37,106 nucleotides of DNA from Rhodobacteraceae bacterium HLUCCO07 (lineage in GTDB: Bacteria; Pseudomonadota; Alphaproteobacteria; Rhodobacterales; Rhodobacteraceae): assembly GCA_001314705.1 (NCBI GenBank), contig LJSU01000035.1, positions 1-37,106 on the forward strand, in the 5' to 3' direction. The position numbers and the translations under genes were made by a program. The notes beneath the pieces were generated by a model that ran no database searches, had not been told where the DNA came from, and was given only the letters and a program-made list of their open reading frames with translations. Position 1 is the stretch's first letter, and every line of letters begins with the position of its first letter. This document shows positions 15,521 to 25,290 of this stretch, one piece after another.

Positions 15521-17069
15521 CCGCCCCGCCCCTTCATCTTGCCTCAAATACTCATTCGCTGGCGTGATGCTCGTCACCACGCTGGCGATGGCGCCGGTCA
15601 CCGGATGGGCCGGGGGCGATCCCGCCCATGGCCGCGCGCTTTATGACGCGCATTGCGCCGACTGCCACATGGCAAGCCGCCTTGGCGGCACAGGCCCGGC
15701 GCTCATCCCGCAGACGCTGCACCGGATGTACGGGCCGAAACTCGACACGGTGATCCGCGACGGGCGCGTGGCGACGCAGATGCCCGGTTTCGGCGAGCTG
15801 CTGAGCGAGATCGACATCTCCGACATTGCCGCTTATCTTTCGCAGCCGCTCGCGCAAAGCCCGGACTGGGGCATGGTCGAGATCCTCGAAACCCGTGATT
15901 TCCGCGACGACTACACCCCCGCCAAAACCCCGGTTTTCGACGTCGATCCGATGAACGTGACCCTCGCGGTCGAGATCGCCGACAGTCACGTCTCGGTGCT
16001 CGACGGTGACAGCTTCGCGCGCCTGGCCCGGTTCGAAACCCCCTTTGCCGTGCATGGCGGGCCGAAATTCAGCCCCGATGGGCGGCTCGTCTATGTCGTC
16101 TCGCGCGATGGCTGGGTGCAGAAATACGACCTCTGGGGCCTGACCGAGGTGGGCCGCATCCGTGCCGGCCTCAACGCGCGCAACATCGCGATCAGTGCGG
16201 ATGGCAAATGGCTGGCCGTTGCCAATTACCTGCCGATGACGCTGACCATTCTCGATGCCGCGACGCTGCGCCCCGAGAAGGTGATCGAGGTCACGGGAAG
16301 CGACGGCACGCCGAGCCGGGTTTCCGCCGTCTACCAGGCCCCGCCGCGCGACAGTTTCGTGCTGGCCCTCAAGGACATTCCCGAGGTCTGGGAAATTTCC
16401 ACTTCCGACACCCGCCTCGAAGACCCGCCGGGGACCGCCCACGGATTCCCGATCCGCAAGATCACGGTCGAGCATGTCCTCGACGATTTCTTCTTCGATC
16501 AGGGTTACGAACACCTCATCGGCGCCTCGCGCGAGACCGAAAAGGCGCGCGTGCTCGACCTCGTCAGCGGGCAGGAAGTGGCCGAGATCGACCTGCCCGG
16601 CATGCCGCATCTGGGCTCGGGGATCACCTGGGAGTGGAACGGCACGCGCGTCATGGCCACCCCGCATCTCAAGGAGGGGATGATTTCCGTCATCGACATG
16701 GAAACCTGGCAGACGGTCAAACGGATCGAGACCGAGGGCCCCGGCTTCTTCATGCGCTCCCATGCCAACAGCCGCTATGCCTGGGCCGACGTGTTCTTCG
16801 GCCCCAATCGCGACGTGATGCACGTGATCGACAAGGAAACGCTCGAAATCGTCAAGACCCTGCGCCCCGCGCCGGGCAAGACCGTCGCCCATACCGAGTT
16901 CACCCGCGACGGGCGACATGCGCTTGTCTCGATCTGGGAGGATGACGGCGCGGTGATCGTCTACGACGCTGATACTCTCGAAGAGGTCACGCGCCTGCCG
17001 ATGAAAAAGCCCTCGGGCAAATACAACGTGTGGAACAAGATCACATTCGCCGAAGGCACATCTCACTGA
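15495..17069 (+). CDS. nirN: Dihydro-heme d1 dehydrogenase NirN
   Basis: A 524-residue periplasmic protein with an N-terminal signal (to about residue 39), a cytochrome c domain with CADCH at 54-58, and an eight-bladed cytochrome d1-type propeller. It is NirN rather than the nitrite reductase NirS: it ends [22 protein letters not shown]-like, the NirN C-terminus, and lacks the NirS tail. NirN oxidises dihydro-heme d1 to heme d1 and passes it on to NirS (established in Pseudomonas). The start has GAGG 8 bases upstream and overlaps nirJ by 26 bases. Its signal-peptide codons contain a copy of an intergenic repeat. Confidence 0.9.
   Translation: MIPSINSSDRPAPSSCLKYSFAGVMLVTTLAMAPVTGWAGGDPAHGRALYDAHCADCHMASRLGGTGPALIPQTLHRMYGPKLDTVIRDGRVATQMPGFGELLSEIDISDIAAYLSQPLAQSPDWGMVEILETRDFRDDYTPAKTPVFDVDPMNVTLAVEIADSHVSVLDGDSFARLARFETPFAVHGGPKFSPDGRLVYVVSRDGWVQKYDLWGLTEVGRIRAGLNARNIAISADGKWLAVANYLPMTLTILDAATLRPEKVIEVTGSDGTPSRVSAVYQAPPRDSFVLALKDIPEVWEISTSDTRLEDPPGTAHGFPIRKITVEHVLDDFFFDQGYEHLIGASRETEKARVLDLVSGQEVAEIDLPGMPHLGSGITWEWNGTRVMATPHLKEGMISVIDMETWQTVKRIETEGPGFFMRSHANSRYAWADVFFGPNRDVMHVIDKETLEIVKTLRPAPGKTVAHTEFTRDGRHALVSIWEDDGAVIVYDADTLEEVTRLPMKKPSGKYNVWNKITFAEGTSH
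15528..15553 (+). repeat. Copy of a Rhodobacterales-style intergenic repeat inside nirN
   Basis: CCTTCATCTTGC (15531-15542), one base, then TCAAATACTC (15544-15553). The same motif with a two-base spacer occurs on the minus strand at 28213-28236. This copy lies right after the nirJ stop, within the codons for the nirN signal peptide. Confidence 0.6.
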
Positions 17070-17148
17070 AATGGCGCGAGAAACGCGAGCCTTGCCGGTT
17101 CACGTTCAGGATTCTCTTTCTGTCAAGTGTGAAAAAATCGCGAAACCG

Positions 17149-17162
17149 TTGACAATAGTCAA
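17149..17162 (+). promoter_or_regulatory. Perfect NNR-type box upstream of nosC
   Basis: TTGAC-AATA-GTCAA has perfectly complementary half-sites. Its centre is 41.5 bases before the A of the nosC ATG, so a class II arrangement would put the transcript start on the start codon itself. It is the only candidate site for the whole nos operon in the 127 bases after nirN. Confidence 0.85.
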
Positions 17163-17182
17163 GAAGCGCGACGGCGAAAACG

Positions 17183-17196
17183 GACATCAAGATGTC
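17183..17196 (+). repeat. Palindrome abutting the nosC start codon
   Basis: GACATC-AA-GATGTC is a perfect 6-bp inverted repeat ending at the base before the ATG. It occupies the -10 region of the NNR-driven promoter predicted from the box at 17149, and it replaces any recognisable ribosome site. Confidence 0.6.
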
Positions 17197-17562
17197 ATGA
17201 AAACGCTCGTCCGACTCCTGCTGGTTCTGGCCTTGTTGCCCGGTCTGATGACCGGGCTCTTGCCGTTGCCTGGCCAGGCGGCGGGCTTCGACATGGTGAT
17301 CTGTGGTGCGACCGGGGTCGAGACGATCCGTGTCGATGCCGAGGGCAACCCGCTTTCGGATGACCCCCTGTCGGAATGCGAGTCGTGCTGTGCGGCTTGC
17401 GAAACGTCTCACGCGGTTTTGCCGGACCGCTCCGATTGCCGTTCGCTCACGCTGACGCAGAATTTTGCCGACTGGCCCGTCACTGCCGGGCCGCGTCTCC
17501 CCGTACGGCGGTCGCTGCTCCCGGCACCGCGTGGTCCCCCAAGTGAAGAAGAAGTGATCTGA
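17197..17562 (+). CDS. nosC: NosC-like Cys-rich protein at the head of the nos operon (DUF2946-like)
   Basis: A 121-residue protein with an N-terminal hydrophobic signal or anchor (residues 1-29) and a short mature part that has DUF2946-like features: MVICGATGVETIRVDAEGN, then the Cys cluster CESCCAAC (Cys61, 64, 65, 68), with Cys36 and Cys81 besides. Such a Cys set suggests copper or another metal in the periplasm (inference). Paracoccus denitrificans has a gene named nosC at the same place, before nosR, which influences nosZ expression under copper limitation; the match is by position and Cys motif. The ATG at 17197 is chosen since it starts the signal; it has no ribosome site. The stop overlaps the nosR ATG by one base. 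Confidence 0.68.
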   Translation: MKTLVRLLLVLALLPGLMTGLLPLPGQAAGFDMVICGATGVETIRVDAEGNPLSDDPLSECESCCAACETSHAVLPDRSDCRSLTLTQNFADWPVTAGPRLPVRRSLLPAPRGPPSEEEVI

Positions 17563-19748
17563 TGCGTCGTTTCCTGCCCCTCGTCCTCGCCCTGCTGCTG
17601 TCGTTGCCCGCCGCCCTTCAGGCGCAACAGCCCCATCTCTCCCGTTTCCTCGACGAAATGCCCGCCTCCGAACTGGTCGAAGGTGCCGATGGCTATGGCC
17701 AGATGCGCGAGGATCTGCCGGTCGCGCCGGTGCTCAAGGATGGCGAAACCGTTGGCTGGGCCTTCATCGCGTCGGATTTCGTCGGCACCACCGGCTATTC
17801 GGGCAAGCCGATCCACACCATGGTGGCCATTGATAACGACGCGCGGGTGTCGGGGGTGCAACTGGTCAAGCATTCCGAGCCGATCGTCCTGATCGGCATC
17901 CCCGACCGCAAGATCAAGGCGCTGGCTTCGGACTATATCGGGCTCGACCTCGTGGCCGAGGCCGAATCCGGCGGCACCAGCCATGACCTCAAGATCATCG
18001 CCGGGGCAACCGTCACCATCATGGTGATCGACGACTCCATCGTGCGCGCCGGGCTCAAGGTGGCGCGCGCGCTGGGCCTTGGCGGGCTGGAGTCTCGAGG
18101 TGCGCCCACCGGGCCACAATACGAGATCGACCCCGAGGCCGAGGCCGCGCAGGACTGGATGACGCTCGAGGGCGACGGCACATTGCGGCGGCTGTCGCTC
18201 GACGTGGGGCAGGTCAATGAGGCCTTCGAGCAGGTCGACGACCCGCGCGCCGCCGAGCGCCCGATCGACGCCCCGCCCGAGACCCGGTTCATCGAGATGC
18301 AGCTTGCGCTGGTCTCCGCCCCGCCGGTCGGCCGCGCGCTTCTGGGCAGGTCGGAATATGCCAACCTCACCGAATGGCTCGACGAGGGCGAGCACGCGAT
18401 CATGGTCGCGGGACGAGGGCGTTATTCGTTCAAGGGTTCGGGCTATGTGCGCGGCGGCGTCTTCGACCGCATCGTACTCATCCAGGACGATACCTCGGTG
18501 CGGTTCCGCGACCGCTGGCACCGGCGTCTAGGCAACATCGCCGCCGAGGGCGCGCCGCGCTTTGGCGAGACCGACCTCTTCAAGATCCCCGCCGATGCCG
18601 GGTTCGATCCGACCAAGCCGTTCCGCCTGCAACTTCTGGTGCAGCGCGACGTGGCCGCGATCGAGCGGGTCTTTACCACCTTCGAGCTGGGCTACACCCT
18701 GCCGCGCCAGTACCTGCGCGAGCTGCCCCGCGCCGACGACGCGCCGGGCGAAGCCGGCGCCGCGCAAGCCGTGGCCGACCAGGAGGAGCAGGCCGCGCAA
18801 AGCGCCCTCTGGAAACGGATCTGGGGCGACAAGATCCCCGAGGTCGTCATCCTGGCTGTGATGCTGACGATATTGACCGGGGCGTTCTTCTTCCAGGGCT
18901 TCCTGACCCGCTCCGAGCGCGTGACCTACTGGTTCCGCATGTCCTTCCTGACGGTGACGCTGGTGTTCCTGGGCTGGTATGCGAATGCACAGCTTTCGGT
19001 GGTGAACCTGATGGCGCTCTTCGGCGCGCTGACCAGCGATTTCAGCTGGCAGGCGTTCCTGCTCGACCCGCTGACTTTCATCCTGTGGTTCTCGGTCGCG
19101 GCGGCGCTGATCTTCTGGGGGCGGGGGGCCTATTGCGGATGGCTCTGCCCGTTCGGCGCGTTGCAGGAACTGACCAACCAGATCGGCCGCAAGCTGGGCA
19201 TACCGCAATGGACCCTGCCATGGGGCCTGCATGAACGTCTCTGGCCGCTGAAATACATGATCTTCCTTGGCCTTTTCGGGGTCTCGCTGGCCTCGATCGA
19301 ACAGGCCGAGGCGCTGGCCGAGGTCGAACCGTTCAAGACCGCGATCATCATGAAATTCATCCGCGCATGGCCGTTCGTGGCCTACGCGGCGGCATTGCTG
19401 ATCGCGGGGCTGTTCGTCGAGCGCTTCTTCTGCCGCTACCTGTGCCCGCTCGGTGCGGCGCTGGCGATCCCGGCGCGGCTGCGCACCTTTGACTGGCTCA
19501 AGCGGTACAAGGAATGCGGCAACCCCTGCCAGACCTGCGCGCATGAATGTTTCGTGCAGGCGATCCATCCCACCGGTGAGATCAACCCCAACGAGTGCCT
19601 GAACTGCATGCATTGTCAGGTGCTTTACCAGTCCGAAACCAAATGCCCGGTCGTCATCAAGAAGCTCAAGCGGCGCGAATCCGCTTCGGGCGGCGCGGCT
19701 GCGCTCGACCGGGTGCTGACCAACCATCCAAACCAAGCGAAAGGATAA
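17562..19748 (+). CDS. nosR: NosR, FMN- and Fe-S-containing regulator/electron donor for N2O reductase
   Basis: A 728-residue polytopic protein. A signal peptide (1-22) leads to a periplasmic FMN-binding domain with the flavinylation motif AGATVT at about residue 147-152, then about six membrane helices (from about residue 425). Two CxxxCP motifs (CGWLCPFG near 525, CRYLCPLG near 624) and two ferredoxin-like clusters follow ([12 protein letters not shown] near 652 and CLNCMHC with a later CP near 678). NosR supplies electrons to NosZ and is needed for nos expression (established). The flavin is likely attached by NosX, encoded at the end of the operon. No truncation seen. Confidence 0.96.
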   Translation: MRRFLPLVLALLLSLPAALQAQQPHLSRFLDEMPASELVEGADGYGQMREDLPVAPVLKDGETVGWAFIASDFVGTTGYSGKPIHTMVAIDNDARVSGVQLVKHSEPIVLIGIPDRKIKALASDYIGLDLVAEAESGGTSHDLKIIAGATVTIMVIDDSIVRAGLKVARALGLGGLESRGAPTGPQYEIDPEAEAAQDWMTLEGDGTLRRLSLDVGQVNEAFEQVDDPRAAERPIDAPPETRFIEMQLALVSAPPVGRALLGRSEYANLTEWLDEGEHAIMVAGRGRYSFKGSGYVRGGVFDRIVLIQDDTSVRFRDRWHRRLGNIAAEGAPRFGETDLFKIPADAGFDPTKPFRLQLLVQRDVAAIERVFTTFELGYTLPRQYLRELPRADDAPGEAGAAQAVADQEEQAAQSALWKRIWGDKIPEVVILAVMLTILTGAFFFQGFLTRSERVTYWFRMSFLTVTLVFLGWYANAQLSVVNLMALFGALTSDFSWQAFLLDPLTFILWFSVAAALIFWGRGAYCGWLCPFGALQELTNQIGRKLGIPQWTLPWGLHERLWPLKYMIFLGLFGVSLASIEQAEALAEVEPFKTAIIMKFIRAWPFVAYAAALLIAGLFVERFFCRYLCPLGAALAIPARLRTFDWLKRYKECGNPCQTCAHECFVQAIHPTGEINPNECLNCMHCQVLYQSETKCPVVIKKLKRRESASGGAAALDRVLTNHPNQAKG

Positions 19749-19752
19749 GTCA

Positions 19753-21699
19753 ATGACTGACACAACCAATAAATCGGGCATCAGCCGCCGGGGCCTTCTG
19801 GGCGCCACGGCGGGCGGTGCGGCCCTTGTGGGCGGCGTTGGAGGCGCGCGGCTGGCCATGATGGGCGGCGCCGCGGGCGTGGCCACCGCGGCCGGCACCG
19901 GCACGGCCCAGGCCCAGAGCGATCAGCTCCACCTCGCCCCTGGCGAACTGGACGAGTACTATGGCTTCTGGTCCTCGGGCCAGACCGGCGAGCTTCGCAT
20001 CCTCGGCTTTCCGTCGATGCGCGAGCTGATGCGTGTTCCGGTGTTCAACCGCTGCTCGGCCACCGGCTGGGGCCAGACCAACGAAAGCCTCAGGATCTTC
20101 GAAGAGGGGATGCGGCCGGAAACCAAGGCGTTCCTCAACGCCAACGGCAAGCGCATCCATGACAACGGCGATCTGCACCACCCGCACATGTCGTTCACCG
20201 ACGGCACCTATGACGGGCGCTATCTCTTCATGAACGACAAGGCCAACACGCGCGTGGCGCGGGTGCGTTGCGACGTGATGAAATGCGACAAGATCACCGA
20301 GATCCCCAACGCCAAGGCGATCCACGGGCTGCGCCCGCAGAAATTCCCGCGCACCGGCTATGTCTTCGCCAATGGCGAAGACGAAACCCCGATGGTCAAT
20401 GACGGCAAGGTGCTGGACGAGCCCGAGAAATACGTCAACTTCTTCACCGCGCTCGACGGAGACACGATGAAGGTGGCGTGGCAGGTGATCGTGTCGGGCA
20501 ACCTCGACAACACCGATTGCGACTACCAGGGCAAATACGCCTTCTCGACCTCCTACAACTCGGAAATGGGCATGAACCTGGCCGAGATGACGGAAAACGA
20601 GATGGACCATGTCGTGATCTTCAACCTGGCCGAGATCGAGAAGGGTATCGAAGAGGGCGATTTCCAGGAGCTGAATGGCGTCAAGGTGATCGACGGGCGC
20701 AAGGGCCAGAACAAGAAATACACCCGCTACGTGCCCATCCCCAACAGCCCGCACGGGATCAACACCGCGCCCGACGAGCGCCACGTCGTCGTCAACGGCA
20801 AGCTCTCGCCAACCTGTTCGGTGCTCGACGTGACAAAGTTCGACGCGCTCTTCGACAGCGACGCCGATCCGCGCTCGGTCGTGGTGGCGGAGCCGGAGCT
20901 GGGCCTCGGGCCGCTTCATACCGCCTTCGACGGACAGGGCAACGCCTTCACCACGCTCTTCCTCGACAGCCAGATCGCGAAGTGGAACATCGAGAAGGCG
21001 ATCCGCGCCTACAACGGCGAGGACGTGGATCCGCTCGTGTCCAAGGTGGACGTGCACTACCAGCCCGGCCACAACAGCACCACGATGGGCGAGACGAAGG
21101 AGGCCGACGGCCGCTGGCTCCTGTCGCTCAACAAGTTCTCGAAGGACCGTTTCCTCAACGTCGGCCCGCTCAAGCCCGAGAACGAGCAGATCATCGACAT
21201 CTCCAACGACGAGATGAATGTGGTCCACGACGGCCCGACCTTTGCCGAGCCGCATGACGCGATCCTCGTGCGGCGCGATATCGTGAACCCGGTCAGCATC
21301 TGGGATCGTAACGATCCGATGTGGGCCGAGACGCGCGCCCAGGCCGAGGCCGACGGCGTCGATATCGACGACTACATGGACACGGTGATCCGCGATGGCG
21401 ACAAGGTGCGGGTCTACATGTCGAGCCAGGCGCCGATGTTCAGTCTTGAAAAGTTCGAGGTGACGCAAGGTGACGAGGTGACGGTGATCATCACCAACCT
21501 TGACGACATCGACGATCTCACCCACGGGTTCTGCCTCGGCGATCACGGGGTCGCGATGGAACTTGCGCCGATGGCTACCGCGTCGGTGACCTTCACCGCG
21601 GCCAAGCCGGGGGTCTACTGGTATTACTGCCAGTGGTTCTGCCACGCGCTGCACATGGAAATGCGCGGCCGCATGCTGGTCAAGCCCAAGGGAGCCTGA
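19753..21699 (+). CDS. nosZ: Nitrous oxide reductase (clade I, Tat-exported)
   Basis: NosZ reduces N2O to N2 in the periplasm. The 648-residue precursor starts with a Tat signal (SRRGLLG at residues 11-17, long hydrophobic core, AQA cleavage), which marks clade I. The seven-bladed propeller carries the CuZ histidines, for example HHPH at 142-145, [26 protein letters not shown] and EPHDA. The C-terminal cupredoxin has the CuA set Cys626, Cys630, His634 and Met637 ([12 protein letters not shown]). AGGATAAG stands before the ATG, 4 bases after nosR. All key residues I looked for are present, so it should be active. Confidence 0.97.
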   Translation: MTDTTNKSGISRRGLLGATAGGAALVGGVGGARLAMMGGAAGVATAAGTGTAQAQSDQLHLAPGELDEYYGFWSSGQTGELRILGFPSMRELMRVPVFNRCSATGWGQTNESLRIFEEGMRPETKAFLNANGKRIHDNGDLHHPHMSFTDGTYDGRYLFMNDKANTRVARVRCDVMKCDKITEIPNAKAIHGLRPQKFPRTGYVFANGEDETPMVNDGKVLDEPEKYVNFFTALDGDTMKVAWQVIVSGNLDNTDCDYQGKYAFSTSYNSEMGMNLAEMTENEMDHVVIFNLAEIEKGIEEGDFQELNGVKVIDGRKGQNKKYTRYVPIPNSPHGINTAPDERHVVVNGKLSPTCSVLDVTKFDALFDSDADPRSVVVAEPELGLGPLHTAFDGQGNAFTTLFLDSQIAKWNIEKAIRAYNGEDVDPLVSKVDVHYQPGHNSTTMGETKEADGRWLLSLNKFSKDRFLNVGPLKPENEQIIDISNDEMNVVHDGPTFAEPHDAILVRRDIVNPVSIWDRNDPMWAETRAQAEADGVDIDDYMDTVIRDGDKVRVYMSSQAPMFSLEKFEVTQGDEVTVIITNLDDIDDLTHGFCLGDHGVAMELAPMATASVTFTAAKPGVYWYYCQWFCHALHMEMRGRMLVKPKGA

Positions 21700-21702
21700 G
21701 CA

Positions 21703-23034
21703 ATGCCGCACCGTTTCGCCCTTGCCCTTCTGTGCATCCTCGCCGCGCCGCTTGCGTGGGCGGCGGAGGTGCCTGTGCGCCCGGGCGACGGTGCCCTGGA
21801 AAAGGCCATCGCCGGGGCCGACCCCGGCGATGTGCTGATCCTCTCACCGGGCCGCTATCATGGCCCGGTGACCCTGTCGCAGCCCATCACGCTCGATGGG
21901 CAGGGGCAGGCCGAAATCGACGGCGGCGGAACGGGATCGGTCATCACCGTGACCGGTGAAGATGTCACCGTTCGCGGCCTCGAGATCACCGGATCGGGCA
22001 ACGACCACGAGGAAATCGATTCGGGTGTGCAACTTTCGAAAACCGCCCGCCGCGCCTTGGTCGAGAAGAACCGCATCCTCGGCAATCTCTACGGCGTCGA
22101 CATCCACGGCGCGAATGACAGCATCGTGCGCTCCAACACCATCGTCGGGCGCAAAGATAGCCGCATGAACGACCGCGGCAACGGCATCTATGTCTGGAAC
22201 GCGCCGGGCGCGCGGGTGATCGGCAACGACATCCGCCTTGGCCGCGACGGCATCTTCACCAATGTCTCGCGCCGCAACGTCTTTGCCGGGAACATTTTCC
22301 GCAACCTTCGCTTTGCCGTGCATTTCATGCACACGAACGACTCCGAGGTGCGGGATAACATCAGCATCGGCAACACGCTGGGCTATGCCATCATGTTCTC
22401 CGACCGGGCGGTGATAGAGGACAACCTGTCGCTGGGCGATCGCACCCACGGGCTCATGCTCAACTATGCAAACGACGCCGACGTTGCCGGAAACCTGGTC
22501 CGCGGCGGCACGCATGAGAAATGCACCTTCATCTACAACGCCCACAAGAACCTCATTGCGAACAACCGCTTCGAGGGCTGCGAGATCGGCATCCATTTCA
22601 CCGCCGGTTCTGAACGCAACGGCATCACCGGCAACGCCTTCATCGGCAACCGCACGCAGGTCAAGTATGTCGGCACCACGGATGTCGAATGGAGCCTTGC
22701 CGGGCGCGGCAATTTCTGGTCCGACCACCCGGCTTTCGACCTTGACGGCGACGGGCGGGCCGACAGCGCGTTCCGACCCAATGACCTGATGGATCACATC
22801 CTGTGGTCGCAACCCTCGGCCAAGCTCCTGATGGGATCGCCCGCGGTGCAGCTCGTGCGCTGGTCGCAGGCCGCCTTTCCCGCAACGCTGCCCGGTGGCG
22901 TGGTCGATCGCGCGCCGCTCACCCATCCTGTCGAAATTCCCGTTCCGCCCGAGTTCCTGGCCGATGAGGCCGAGGCCATCGCGGCGGCGAAAACACGAAA
23001 GTTCAACGATGCTGACCCTCTCACATCTCACTAA
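21703..23034 (+). CDS. nosD: NosD, periplasmic beta-helix maturation protein
   Basis: A 443-residue exported protein with a Sec signal (1-21, ending AWA) and a right-handed beta-helix of CASH/NosD repeats: many N-x-I/L-x-G-N-type turns between about residues 80 and 320, such as SNTIVGR and GNDIRLGRDGIF. NosD works with the NosFY ABC transporter to deliver sulfur for the CuZ centre (established for NosDFY). It starts 3 bases after the nosZ stop and overlaps nosF by 26 bases. Confidence 0.95.
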   Translation: MPHRFALALLCILAAPLAWAAEVPVRPGDGALEKAIAGADPGDVLILSPGRYHGPVTLSQPITLDGQGQAEIDGGGTGSVITVTGEDVTVRGLEITGSGNDHEEIDSGVQLSKTARRALVEKNRILGNLYGVDIHGANDSIVRSNTIVGRKDSRMNDRGNGIYVWNAPGARVIGNDIRLGRDGIFTNVSRRNVFAGNIFRNLRFAVHFMHTNDSEVRDNISIGNTLGYAIMFSDRAVIEDNLSLGDRTHGLMLNYANDADVAGNLVRGGTHEKCTFIYNAHKNLIANNRFEGCEIGIHFTAGSERNGITGNAFIGNRTQVKYVGTTDVEWSLAGRGNFWSDHPAFDLDGDGRADSAFRPNDLMDHILWSQPSAKLLMGSPAVQLVRWSQAAFPATLPGGVVDRAPLTHPVEIPVPPEFLADEAEAIAAAKTRKFNDADPLTSH

Positions 23035-23902
23035 ACGCTTTGACGGTGTCGCGGCGCTCTGCGACGTGTCGCTCTCGGTGGCGGCCGGTGAGCGCGTGGC
23101 GCTTCTGGGCCATAACGGCGCGGGCAAATCCACGCTGATGAAGATCGTGCTCGGCCTCATCCCCCATGACGAGGGCACGGTCGAGGTGCTGGACACCACG
23201 CCGGGATCGTCCCGCGCGCGCGATGGCGTGGCCTACCTGCCCGAGAACGTGGCCTTTCACCCGGCGTTGAGCGGACGCGAACAGATCGCCCATTACCTGC
23301 GCCTGCGCGGGCTGCCCGCCTCGGGCGCGATGGCGCTGCTCGACCGGGTGGGGCTGGGCGCGGCCGCCAACCGCCGGATCGGCACCTATTCCAAGGGCAT
23401 GCGCCAGCGCGTTGGCCTTGCACAGGCGCTCATCGGCACCCCGCGCCTGATGGTGCTGGACGAGCCGACATCGGGGCTCGATCCCGTTTCGCGGCGTGAT
23501 TTCTATGCCATTCTCGACGGGCTGGCCGCCGAGGGCACGGCGATCCTTCTGTCCAGTCACGCGCTGACCGAGGTCGAGGCGCGCACCGACCGGATGGTGA
23601 TCCTCTCGGGCGGCGTCATCGTGGCCGAAGGGTCGATGGCCGACCTGCGCCGCCGCGCCACCTTGCCGGTGCGCATCGTGGTCACGCCTTCGGACATCCC
23701 CTGTTCCACCACGACACTGCTCAAGGCGTTGCCCGGGTCGGAACAAGAGGGCGAACAGGTGGTGCTGTCCTGCCCGCAGGACGAGAAGCTTTCCGTGCTG
23801 GTCCGGATTGCCGACCTGTCCGACCGGATCGCCGATATCGACATCCAGCCGCCCAGCCTCGAAGACATCTACAGCCATTACAGCCGGAGGGCCGGGCAAT
23901 GA
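23009..23902 (+). CDS. nosF: NosF, ABC transporter ATPase
   Basis: A 297-residue ABC ATPase with Walker A GHNGAGKST (34-42), a divergent signature YSKGMRQRV (127-135) and Walker B LMVLDEP (147-153), with the switch His in LLSSHALTE. It powers NosY for CuZ assembly on NosZ. The start is ATG 23009, inside the end of nosD; longer frames upstream are nosD in another frame. A C-terminal extension of about 80 residues follows the ATPase core, usual for NosF. Its TGA overlaps the nosY ATG. Confidence 0.95.
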   Translation: MLTLSHLTKRFDGVAALCDVSLSVAAGERVALLGHNGAGKSTLMKIVLGLIPHDEGTVEVLDTTPGSSRARDGVAYLPENVAFHPALSGREQIAHYLRLRGLPASGAMALLDRVGLGAAANRRIGTYSKGMRQRVGLAQALIGTPRLMVLDEPTSGLDPVSRRDFYAILDGLAAEGTAILLSSHALTEVEARTDRMVILSGGVIVAEGSMADLRRRATLPVRIVVTPSDIPCSTTTLLKALPGSEQEGEQVVLSCPQDEKLSVLVRIADLSDRIADIDIQPPSLEDIYSHYSRRAGQ

Positions 23903-24720
23903 ATCGCATCCTTTCCATGGCGCAGACCGAGTTCCGCATCGCCCTGCGCAACCGCTGGGTGGCGGTTGCGGTGGCGATGATGGCGCTTTTCTCACTGGTC
24001 CTGTCGGCGGCGGGGTCCGCGCCCACCGGTGCGCTCGGGGCCGACCGGCTTTCGGTGGTGGTGGCCTCGCTTACCTCTCTGGCGGTCTATCTCGTGCCGC
24101 TGGTCGCGCTGCTGATGAGTTTCGACGCGTTGGCGGGCGAGGTCGAGCGCGGAACGCTGCCGCTTTTGCTCACCTATCCGCTGTCGCGCAGCGAGATCCT
24201 TCTGGGCAAGCTTCTTGCCCATGTCGCGGTGCTGGCCATTGCGCTGGCGGCAGGCTACGGGCTGGCGGCGCTGGCGGCCTGGATCGGTGACGACCGTGCG
24301 CTTGCCGGGATTCCCGCGCTGTGGCGGCTCTTCTGGTCGTCGATGGTGCTGGGCGCGGTGTTTCTCGGCGCGGGCTATGCGCTTTCGGCGCTCTCGCGGC
24401 GCCCCTCGGGGGCGGCGGGGCTGGCGATCGGGCTTTGGCTCGGGCTGATCGTGCTTTACGATCTGGGTCTCCTGGCCGCGCTCGTTGCCGATGACGGCGG
24501 GCGCTTTACCACCGACATTTTCCCTTGGGCGATGCTGGCCAACCCGGCCGATGCGTTCCGCCTCTTCAACCTCGCCGCGTCCGAGGCGACCGCCGCCGCT
24601 GCGGGCCTCGCGGGGGCGGCCAGTTCCATCCCGGCCTGGGCCGCGCTCACCTCGCTCGCGCTCTGGCCCTTTGCCGCGCTGGCGCTGGCCGTCGCGGCGT
24701 TCCGCAGGGTGACCCCATGA
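23899..24720 (+). CDS. nosY: NosY, ABC transporter permease
   Basis: A 273-residue inner-membrane protein with about six hydrophobic helices. The conserved N-terminal block AQTEFRIALRNRWV and the coupling region DALAGEVERGTLPLLLTYPLSRSEILLGKLL identify the ABC-2/NosY family. It forms the membrane part of NosDFY. It overlaps nosF by 4 bases and nosL by 4 bases. Confidence 0.95.
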   Translation: MNRILSMAQTEFRIALRNRWVAVAVAMMALFSLVLSAAGSAPTGALGADRLSVVVASLTSLAVYLVPLVALLMSFDALAGEVERGTLPLLLTYPLSRSEILLGKLLAHVAVLAIALAAGYGLAALAAWIGDDRALAGIPALWRLFWSSMVLGAVFLGAGYALSALSRRPSGAAGLAIGLWLGLIVLYDLGLLAALVADDGGRFTTDIFPWAMLANPADAFRLFNLAASEATAAAAGLAGAASSIPAWAALTSLALWPFAALALAVAAFRRVTP

Positions 24721-25286
24721 AACGCATTGTCCTTCTCGCCATTCTCGCGCTCACCGCCTGCAAGGAAGAGGCCGAAGCGCCCCCGGATCCCGTCACCATG
24801 ACCGCCGAGGCGGTGGGCCATTTCTGCCAGATGGACCTGCTCGAACATCCCGGACCCAAGGCGCAGGTGCATCTCGACGGCATGCCCCATCCGCTCTTTT
24901 TCAGCCAGGTGCGCGACGCCGAGGCCTATCGCCGGATGCCCGAGCAAAGCCACGCGATCAGCGCGATCTATGTCAGTGACATGGCCGTGGCGCCCGATTG
25001 GGACGATCCCGGCAAGGACAACTGGATCGCCGCCGATGAGGCCGTCTATGTCGTAGGCGCGGCCATCGCCGGTGGCATGGGCGCGCAGGAGTTCGTGCCC
25101 TTCTCCGACCGCGCCGCCGCCCGCGATTTCGCCGACCGGCATGGCGGGGTGCTGATGGAGCTGGCCGATATTCCCGACGATCGCGTCTTCGGCCCCGAGA
25201 ACGCGCCCGAGACCGCGCCTTCCGGCGACGATGACAGCGACTATCTCGACCGCCTGCGGGCGATCACCAACACGAGCGGAGGATAA
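24717..25286 (+). CDS. nosL: NosL, copper-binding lipoprotein
   Basis: A 189-residue lipoprotein: MKRIVLLAILALTAC has a lipobox (LTAC) with Cys15 as the lipid site. The copper-binding motif is FCQMD (Cys and Met), followed by the split fold with ISAIYVSDMA. NosL delivers Cu(I) for the NosZ copper centres (established). The acidic C-terminus, with runs of Asp, is typical of a loose tail. The ATG overlaps the nosY stop; the stop is 4 bases before nosX. Confidence 0.94.
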   Translation: MKRIVLLAILALTACKEEAEAPPDPVTMTAEAVGHFCQMDLLEHPGPKAQVHLDGMPHPLFFSQVRDAEAYRRMPEQSHAISAIYVSDMAVAPDWDDPGKDNWIAADEAVYVVGAAIAGGMGAQEFVPFSDRAAARDFADRHGGVLMELADIPDDRVFGPENAPETAPSGDDDSDYLDRLRAITNTSGG

Positions 25287-25290
25287 ACCC

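Noticed and set aside
15495-17069. Cytochrome cd1 nitrite reductase NirS
   Set aside because: The domain order fits, but the C-terminus (SGKYNVWNK then EGTSH), the length and the place after nirJ fit NirN.
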